Assembly (NCBI GenBank): GCA_030374735.1
Contig: JASCIV010000548.1
Location: 1-17,024, forward strand
Source of the DNA: Gracilaria caudata
Lineage: Eukaryota > Rhodophyta > Florideophyceae > Gracilariales > Gracilariaceae
Reading direction: 5' to 3'
DNA: 17,024 bases
The notes beneath the pieces are model-generated. The model was not told where the DNA came from, searched no databases, and saw only the letters and a program-made list of their open reading frames with translations. How positions within the stretch are numbered: position 1 is the first letter of the stretch; each line of letters starts with the position of its first letter. Shown here one piece after another: positions 7,922 to 14,811 of this stretch. The position numbers and the translations under genes are program-made.

Positions 7922-8264
7922 GTGCTGTTCTCAAAGATGAGAAGCACCTGGTTCATACTCGTGTGCGACTGGTTGGCAGATTGCTGGCAGAGGCATGAAA
8001 GCTACCTAGCATCAAGCAGCGTACATCACATGTTGTGCTGCTGTTGTAAAGAAGAAGTACATCACGTCGACCTGCCAATTGTGCAATGCTGAACTCAAAA
8101 CGCTAAAAGGCTACGGGCATTCTTGAAGAAGCGTGTGTTGTATCTGATGTCAAGGGTAGCCAAAGCTGTGAATGGCTGAGAAGCGCGATTTTGGTATCCA
8201 CACTTGACGACCTTCTCACACAGATCGGGTTTCGAAGCATCATTTTGGACATTCTATTCTTTGT
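7922..8264. other. No gene seen
   Basis: Only short frames without recognisable features occur on either strand. The stretch leads into the duplicated 3' flank of copy D. Confidence 0.3.
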
Positions 8265-8560
8265 ATCACAAGCAAACTGCTCTTCACCACGAGTTGTAAA
8301 CGCAATGGTGTCTCCCTTTCCCCTAGCTCGCGCATGAGATGAAATGGAGTCCATACGCTTATGCAGCACTCAGTGATGCTGAAAGAATCACTGGGTGGTG
8401 CCTTGATCTCGCTGCTCTCAACACCAGCCAATCATTGGCCAGTAGCGAGCAATGTACGGCCCAGCGAGCTCGCTGCTGCCCATTCTGATCCGATCATAGC
8501 ATGAGGCGGTGAAGGTAAAATGCTCCATCATATATGTTTGCTCAAGTGGCATGCGTTGCT
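8265..8560 (-). repeat. 3' flank of copy D, paralogous to the flank of copy C
   Basis: It shares ordered landmarks with 2795-3145 (for example CATGAGATGA, GCCAATCATTGG, CCCAGCGAGCTC, GATCCGATC, GGTGAAGGTA, TTGCTCAAGTGGC), with scattered substitutions and small indels. It shows that copies C and D descend from one duplicated segment. Confidence 0.6.
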
Positions 8561-9420
8561 TCTGCGCCAATGGGACGGGCCGTACTCGACCGGAACGGTC
8601 AGTCGCAAAGCTCAGTAGTGCATCAAACGGCGCCGACAAGCGGTAACGAGCCAACAGAACGTCATAACCGCAAACCGCTGAGAAACAGAGTGCTGCAGCG
8701 AGTGGAGCGCGGCGGCATACGGCACACAGCACGGCGGGTGCCGTTCGCTTCGCGTCACAGTTTGAAGCGGCTGCTCGACTTGAAGGAGCACATCACCACG
8801 CGGCGCTCGATTAGCATACACAAGTGGGCACCACCAGCAGCGCATCGAAAAGCGAGCAGCGCTCGGTTCTTGGGGCGCAACGCAATGGCCTAAGCCACGC
8901 CGCGTGGCGCGCGTTCCACACGGAGTGCAGTACTCGTCGCCTTGTCGCCGCGCGTGAAGAAACGCTCGCCGCTGGCGGCACAGTCGGCTCACACCGAACT
9001 GACAGACAGTCAAAACGCATGGACGCGACAATTGTGATCGCCCTGCTAGCTGCAGCATCAACAACGGCGCGCCACAGTAAGCCAACACCGAGTGCGCGGC
9101 GACGCGCACAAGACTGAGACGAGCGTACTGCTCCGCAGAGCGGCGGTGTGCAGCGTGGAGCGACAACGTCACGTGGCGCACAACAGGCTGCGCGTCGCTG
9201 GTGTGTGCAACGCGCGGCGGTGGTTTACTCGGCGCGCACGGTGGAGAGCGCCACGCGCTGCAGTGCGGCGGTGGCGGCGACGCGCAGCGAGACGTTTTGC
9301 GGGTGTTTCCACGGCAAAGCAGGCGAGCTTGAGACGCCGTGCATGCTGCTGGGATGCGCTTGCACACGAGGCGCGCGGAGTGGGCGTCAACACGCGCGTG
9401 GCGGGTGGTCACTGTAGACG
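8561..9420 (-). pseudogene. Heavily decayed propeller-like gene, copy D
   Basis: Blocks of the repeat unit survive in order but in changing frames: LARYRLSAPFDALLSF near 8610-8660, FAVM and AVCG near 8665-8690, CVPYAAALHSLQHSVS near 8700-8740, FGVSRLC near 8980-9000, AEQYARLSLVRV near 9110-9140 and AQPVVRHVTLS near 9175-9200. Compared with copies A and C, several blocks are missing; one deletion of about 55 bp lies near 9155, and the unit's starting methionine region near 9330 is lost. The long minus frame at 8612-9523 begins with GTG, not ATG, and is stitched from these shifted pieces. It is clearly non-functional. The upstream sequence to about 9409 (GCGGGTGGTC) still matches copy C. Confidence 0.65.
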
Positions 9421-9626
9421 ATGGCAGCGGGGTAGACTGAGAATCTGATGAGACAGGGCGCTGAGCCTCAGCCGCTGAGGCGCACGAGTTGAGGTGACGC
9501 TTGCGCATTTGACAGCCGCACACGGCTCTGGCTTATACACGTGGCATGCCTGCGTGCACTCTCACTGCATGCATCCGAATCACCTCGCAACAGAGTGATG
9601 CTGCAGCTGCGTGATTGAAACTGCAT
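9421..9626. other. Spacer upstream of copy D
   Basis: No coding region is supported. Sequence near 9440-9455 (CTGATGAGACAGGG) resembles part of the conserved block upstream of copy C, so it is probably residual 5' flank. Confidence 0.25.
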
Positions 9627-10146
9627 TTAATGCATTGGCACCGCAACCAGTACAACAGATCTACCACTGCTTTTAGGTTTCCACAGCGCCGCGATCTCTC
9701 TCGCAAACATTCGAATCGCACTTGAACTTCCAACACAAATAAACTGTCTTTTAGAACATAAACAAATTCGTGTCCCAAGCAGCGGATATGTCGAAGACAT
9801 ATCCTTGTTTCTCACGCGAACGCAGTAGAATTCTTTCAGAATAGCCACTATATTTCCACAGATGAGCTTGTAAAGAAAAACGGTACACCGATCAGCAAGG
9901 TAGCCCGTGAAGAACTGAGTCGCGTCCCTCACGATAATTGTTCAGGAGCAAAAGTATTACATAGTGAGCAATCCCAGCCGGCTTACATCTGACGAGTGGG
10001 ACAATGTCGTTGCCGTGGTTTGTAGTGGACGGGAATTGAAATTCAAGGACTGGCCAATTTAAGGTGACGGCGTGAAGAATTTGTTTCGGAAGGTTCACGT
10101 CGTGCACTTCCACTACGACGATACCGCTCCAGTCGGGGATATTGAC
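9627..10146 (-). pseudogene. Two-frame relic, faintly like an arginine methyltransferase C-terminus
   Basis: Two overlapping minus frames read as one protein broken by a shift near 9920. The upstream frame (open from 10146) contains IVVVEVHDVNLPKQ, PVLEFQFPSTT and AGIAHYVILLL; the downstream frame contains ATQFFTGYLA, FLYKLICGNIVAIL and RVRNKDMSSTYPLLG. The order 'hydrophobic-V-x-L-H...PKQ', 'EFxFP', 'G-x-x-H-hhh' and 'QFF...hhG-x-I' vaguely recalls the beta-barrel half of protein arginine methyltransferases. The SAM-binding half is not visible upstream: weak coding-like pieces at 10150-10300 are interrupted by stops. I treat it as a gene relic of uncertain origin; introns are an alternative. 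Confidence 0.25.
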
Positions 10147-10436
10147 TCATGGCCGATTAAGAAGCTAAAGCTCTCGCGTTCTCGCTGATACACAGGCCAC
10201 CAGGTGAGCTATCAGTTTTAGAGTTCATTAGACGAGTTCCTGAGAAGGGGAAAACGAAAGCATCTCCGATACTACTGAGTGCAACACAATCAAAAAGCAC
10301 TTGCGTATTAAGGAAAGCACTGTTGAGTCATCAGCTTATTTGCAAATGGTGCAACGGTTGACTTGGAAGCCTTTCTATCCCATGCCTTCCGTATTCTCTT
10401 CACCACGAATTGGAGTGCGTACCGTAACGTCTTTGG

Positions 10437-10473
<37 letters not shown>
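10437..10473. repeat. CT dinucleotide microsatellite
   Basis: An almost pure (CT)n tract of about 37 bases with one extra T-run interruption (CTTTCT). It lies in gene-poor sequence. Confidence 0.9.
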
Positions 10474-11622
10474 AAAAGACTAGCTCCGTTGACGTCTGGT
10501 AATCGATGAGGTTCAATTGAACGAGCTTAGAGGAACCGTAAAACTATCACAGCCGTCTATCTGTTTTGCTCTTTAGCGCCTCCTCTCCCCTACTGCACTG
10601 TTGTTGTACAATGAACTCTCGTAATAATGTCTCTCTACTGATAAGCACACAAGCCTAATTCTGACTTGGTGTGAAGCGCTTCTATGCAAAGAAGCTTTCT
10701 CTCGCCAGAGATGTCAGCACTCCTTCGGGCCACTTCTTAATAAGATCAACAAAAATTGACCCTTATCGTTCACGATTGGGAGGCAAGCATGATCTTCTTC
10801 AGGTTGTTCTTTGATAGCATCTCAAGATGAAATGTTCCACATCATCTAAGACACCCGGTCGGCATGTGGACACTAATCTCTTGTCCATTAGATGTGATCT
10901 AAGCGGGCGGAAGGACGGAGTACATCCAACATACACGCAATGTTCTTTTAGGAGCCTGTCGTGCACTTTGGCTTCGAATGATCTGGAAGAAAGTTCGCAA
11001 GATAGTATCGTCGACCTTCAGTACGGCAGAATCGACCAACGGCTGTCGGGCTGGAATAGGAGCACCTTCGACAGCAATCATCACATCAGATTGCACCATC
11101 ATAACCCCCGACACAGAGCATATGCAGGCCTTACAGTAAACTATTATTTTCAACGCCTGCCCTTCCATCTTGGAAACAGAACGTCTTGACAATGGCCTAC
11201 GTTGGAGATCCACCTGCCGACTCATTTCGGTCCGACCGCGAAGGCGTTTGGAATTAGTAGGCACACCTCACATGAAGGCGAGGAAAAACAAAAGCGTCTC
11301 TTACAGAATTCATTGCTCTCCAGCGTTTTGATCCTGGATCAAAAATGCTATCTGTGTTGCACCCGTGTTCTTTCGGGTTTGTATTCAGAAGAACCTGTCA
11401 AACGTTTTGAGGTGGTGAAGCGTTCACAGAAGGGCACTCAGAAGCCAACAACAACGTACACCCATTTTTCAAATTGCGTTGAACGCCAATAGCAACAGAT
11501 TTACAACTGCATGGAAACGTGCTTGCAAATGACAACTTTCTAACCTGAGTTGTGGACAAATCTCGATGTCAACTTCTCACAAAACGTCGCTGCACGGAGT
11601 ATATTTGAATCGCCCACGCTAT
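10474..11622. other. Gene-poor stretch with weak ORFs only
   Basis: No gene is supported over these 1.15 kb. The best candidate is a minus frame at 10899-11264 with a protein-like segment (SDVMIAVEGAPIPARQPLV and TILRTFFQIIRSQ), but it begins with GTG and matches nothing I recognise. An overlapping plus frame (10827-11189) starts with ATG and is equally unremarkable. Both could be relics or chance. Confidence 0.3.
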
Positions 11623-13415
11623 CTACACCTTGACATCGACAACCTTGCAATTAGGAATCATTTCCAAATCCAAGCCATTAGTTTCGCGATACGTCTTAGA
11701 CATGGTGGCAAAACTGAATTGAGACAACACTCGTTTACGTCCAGAAGCTCCCATCTGGCGTCTCAAGTCTTCATCACTTGCGAGTTTCTCTTTGGCATCG
11801 TAAAGGGCCATAGGTTTTTTTGGGTTCAATGAGTAGGCCCGCCACGTCGTTTTCTGAAGCCTCTCGAATATCATCAATCCGCGTGGATATGATTGATCTC
11901 TTAAATGCCATTCCCTCACAAATCAAGAGCGGAAGCACTTCGTTCATACTTGGGCACAGTATAATATCAGCAGCAAGATGAAATGGCAACGCGTTCTTCT
12001 TCGCATGCAAAATGGTGGCTGCTTCCTCAGCACCAGCTGCTTCCAAGGTTTGCTTTGCATTCTTCGGTGTAATCAATCTCATGTTGGCGAATATAGCTTG
12101 CTCCCACCATGAGAAGCTTAAAGTTCCTACCATCAGGCAAAGGCCCATTCATATGAAGTTCGGCAAACGCCTGACAAGTAATAAGCTGCGCCTTTCTCTT
12201 ACAAACGGTACCCATGTGAACCAGAAGTAAATCATTAGGACCATAGCCCAATTCCTTTCGGACCTTGTCACGGCTCTGAACCGCCCTAAATGCATTAATA
12301 CTCGCAAGCGGGATGCCATTGTAGATGACACGAGCGTTTTCTGGCTTGAAAAGGCCATCGTAGCAGCTTCGTTGCACATTGGCCGGGAAAACGATCTTGG
12401 ATGCATTTGAGAAGGCGTCCACAATGGCCTGTTCATCCAGATGGGTCATCATGAACACCTCCTTTGCATAATAATTGAACTGGTCCTTGGGCCACGCTTC
12501 GTGAATAACCCACAAGCAAGGCACGTTCAAGTCACGAGCAGCGTTGATGACCTCTGTGGTCATGATGGTATTCGCAACAGCATATTGGTAGTTCTTGAGC
12601 ACAGCTCGGACATCTTGGGGGTATGAGACAAGCTTCATATTGCAAATGCTGACCGAGACGCCCATTGCCTCATAATCAGCTCTCATGGCACCTTCCTTTG
12701 GTGAGTACACCTCAAATGATAACTGCTCACGCAACTCTCGCACCAAATAGAGAAGGAAATTGTTGGCTCCATTGCGCTCCAGCGAGTGACAAAACGCTGC
12801 AACCCTCGGTCTGGGCATGAACACAGTGCGATGAATGTAATCGCGAGCATCGCTAATACTGTCCGGCAGCAGGTCTGCTGACTGATGCACAACGACCTCC
12901 TCCGCTGTGATGACGGAAGAAGAGACCCAGCCCAGAATATCGTCGACAACTTGGTCGGCAAGCTGGTGCTTCTCGGCCATTTCGAGCAGAGCGCGCGTGC
13001 GTTCGGCCCTGGCTCGTTGCACCACCTTGGCATTCTCCTCCTGAAAGCGCTGACCTACGCCACCGAACATATCACCCACTATGCGGTCAGTCTCCAGTTC
13101 GGCCTGCTTGAGACTGGTGTCCAGGTGGTACTTTTCAGCGTCGGAGGCGGTGGAAAGCGCCGTAATGTCCGGCGGAGCGAGGCCGGTCTTGGCACGCTCG
13201 CGATGCCAGAGGCGCCAACTGGCGTTCTCCAGACGGCGGCCATTGTCCAGCACGTCCTTGACCTTGGTGAACACTCGCCAGGTCTTGCGCAGCTCCTCCT
13301 CGTTCTGTGCCTCCTCGAAGTACGGCTCGAAGTCGAACTCCTCGTACGGCACGGCGCCGGCCGGGAGCTCGAGCGCAATGTCAATGATCTCCTTGATGGA
13401 GCCGACACGCTTCAT
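11623..13415 (-). CDS. GT4-type glycosyltransferase with N-terminal AreA GATA-like (DUF1752) motif, two +1 frameshifts
   Basis: The start is the ATG at 13415 in an ACCATGA context; the frame is open further, but only to a TTG. Residues ~45-75 contain KTWRVFTKVKDVL and RRLENASWRLWHR, matching the core of the fungal AreA GATA-like domain (DUF1752). After a helical linker, a GT-B fold begins near residue 200 (RVAAFCHSLERNGANNFLL), with VIHEAW, VIYNGIPL near 363, and LLVHMGTVCKRKAQ. The C-terminal half keeps the nucleotide-sugar EX7E signature (NEVLPLLICEG, nt 11941-11915). The reading frame shifts twice: at about 12043-12065 (AACCTTGG region) and at an A7 run (plus T7, 11815-11821). Removing one base at each gives 597 codons exactly and a normal GT4 ending. 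Either sequence errors or a young pseudogene. It probably transfers a sugar from a nucleotide donor; acceptor and location unknown. Divergent from SYS1. Confidence 0.7.
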
Positions 13416-14119
13416 GGTGGGCACTACAACAGCGGCACAAACGGTGCGGTGGACGGGACAGGCGTGCTGTTCCAGCGACGGAGCGCGCAAGCGTGTGCGC
13501 TTATGAGCTCACGCAAGCGCGAGGCGCACGATGGGAAAGCATGGGCGCGACACGATGCGCAGCTGGAATGGGTGGCCGTGTTGTTGGCACAGGCGGCGAT
13601 GCGGTGGCGTATCTTTCATTTGCACCGCATCACTTTGCACGCGCCGTCGTGATTGGCGAGTTGATCCGTGCCGCACGGTGTGCGACACAGCGATGCCACG
13701 TGGGTGGCTGCCTTAAATTACGCTCCCTTCCTCTCTCGCCTCGCAGCACAGCCGTTCAAAACGTGAAGCCCCTGTGCCAGCAGCGTGCGCGCGTGGACAC
13801 GCGTGCACGTGGCCAGCGGGCGTGTCGAATTGCCAGTCGCTGCTGTACGGCTGTGATGTGTGGAAAGATAATATCAGGCGCGCTTTCCCGCCGGCATGCG
13901 CAGCGGGTGCGAGTGCGTGAGCGCACCCGCGCCAACCCGCGTCAACCCGCGCCGACCCGTCGTTCTCGCTCGACCCGCGCGCGTTCGTCGCCGCCGCCGC
14001 CGCCGCCTCCGCCGTTATCCGCCGCGCGCCGCACGCTGGCTGCCGCCGCGCCGCCGCGCCCGCTTCCCGCCGCCGCGCCGCCGCGCTCGCCGCCGTTCGT
14101 CGCGCGCGTCTCGCGCGCC
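13416..14119. promoter_or_regulatory. Divergent promoter region between the glycosyltransferase and SYS1
   Basis: These 704 bases separate two divergent start codons. They hold a perfect G-box palindrome (CCACGTGG, 13696-13703), an AT-rich patch CTTAAATTA near 13714, and a GC-rich 3' part with CCG trinucleotide runs (13989-14013) and CG-rich repeats up to the SYS1 ATG. The SYS1 frame is open through much of it, but its composition (Arg/Pro/Ala runs) is that expected from GC-rich non-coding sequence. Confidence 0.45.
13696..13703. promoter_or_regulatory. G-box palindrome CCACGTGG
   Basis: A perfect 8-bp G-box lies in the divergent promoter. G-boxes bind bZIP and bHLH factors in plants and algae; here the assignment rests on sequence and position only. 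Confidence 0.4.
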
Positions 14120-14725
14120 ATGGCCGTCAACGGCTCCTTCTACGGGCGCGAGCGCTTCGACCCCATCCTCATCCTCGCCCAAATCGTGCTGCTGCAGGCG
14201 TGTTTCTACACGTCGTACCTGGTGCTGCTGGTCATCTTCAACTACGCCACCGGCACCACCACCTCCATCACCGACCAGATTTTCAACCACGCGTACGTCA
14301 CGCTGCGCCACTTTCCCGGCTGGGTCAGCTGCACCGCGCTGCTCATCTCTGCGTGCGGCCCCGCCGCCGTCGCGTTCGTGGCGTTGGTCGGGCGTGCCAA
14401 GCGCTGCGTGGACTTTGCGTGCACGCTGTTCGTCTCGCACGTCATTGCCACCACCGTGCACTCCGGCTTCCCCAACACGCTCATGTGGTGGATGCTCAAC
14501 GTGATTGCCACCGCCGGGCTGGCCACCGTGGGCGAGGCCATCAGTTTGCGCGTGGAGCTTCGCGAAATTGCGCTGCCGAGGGATGACAACAGACGCGCCG
14601 ACAACGCCAAGAACTCCACCGATCTGGAGGCCGCCTTGAACGATGACGCGCATCCGGCAGCGTCGTCCACCACCACCACCAAGTCGGCACAAATTGAATC
14701 CATTGCGCTCACGCAGCCTGTATGA
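14120..14725 (+). CDS. SYS1: SYS1-like Golgi integral membrane protein
   Basis: The ATG at 14120 sits in an optimal GCCATGG context and gives 201 residues. The N-terminus FYGRERFDPILILAQIVLLQ carries the SYS1 family signature (FYG..xxDPxLIxxQIxxLQ). Four hydrophobic segments lie at about 14-40, 66-90, 98-113 and 118-142, and the block VELREIAL at 145-152 matches the family's conserved end of the last membrane segment. SYS1 is a small four-span Golgi protein that recruits the Arf-like GTPase ARL3/ARFRP1 and so the trans-Golgi tethering machinery. The tail after residue 155 is a polar, Thr-rich extension that is longer than I expect for the family. The gene is intron-free and converges on the Toc34-like gene with 86 bases between stops. 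Upstream in-frame reading beyond 14120 is rejected as non-coding. Confidence 0.9.
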   Translation: MAVNGSFYGRERFDPILILAQIVLLQACFYTSYLVLLVIFNYATGTTTSITDQIFNHAYVTLRHFPGWVSCTALLISACGPAAVAFVALVGRAKRCVDFACTLFVSHVIATTVHSGFPNTLMWWMLNVIATAGLATVGEAISLRVELREIALPRDDNRRADNAKNSTDLEAALNDDAHPAASSTTTTKSAQIESIALTQPV

Positions 14726-14811
14726 TTATTCTGTGTGTCAAGTTGTTTTTCAGCTCTCTCACTTTCTATCTATACATCTAACATCGCGTCTTGTAAAGCA
14801 GCCCGCGCGCT

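Noticed and set aside
8612..9523. 303-codon minus ORF as a gene
   Set aside because: It begins with GTG and is a chimera of shifted frames of the decayed copy D, with missing blocks.
10380..10473. Possible third copy of the C/D 3' flank (CTCTTCACCACGA shared with 8280)
   Set aside because: The match is only about 13 bases plus a pyrimidine-rich stretch; no further landmarks follow in order.
11815..12065. Programmed ribosomal frameshifting in the glycosyltransferase
   Set aside because: The two sites share no slippery motif or downstream structure that I can see; indel error or decay is simpler.
13416..13490. 25-residue N-terminal extension of the glycosyltransferase
   Set aside because: It would start with TTG; the ATG at 13415 has a strong Kozak context.
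13493..14119. 209-codon N-terminal extension of SYS1
   Set aside because: It begins at GTG, is Arg/Pro/Ala low-complexity from GC-rich DNA, and the SYS1 family starts at the 14120 methionine.
14015..14692. 225-codon minus ORF antisense to SYS1
   Set aside because: It is a GC-rich shadow frame with glycine and arginine bias; SYS1 is clearly on the plus strand.
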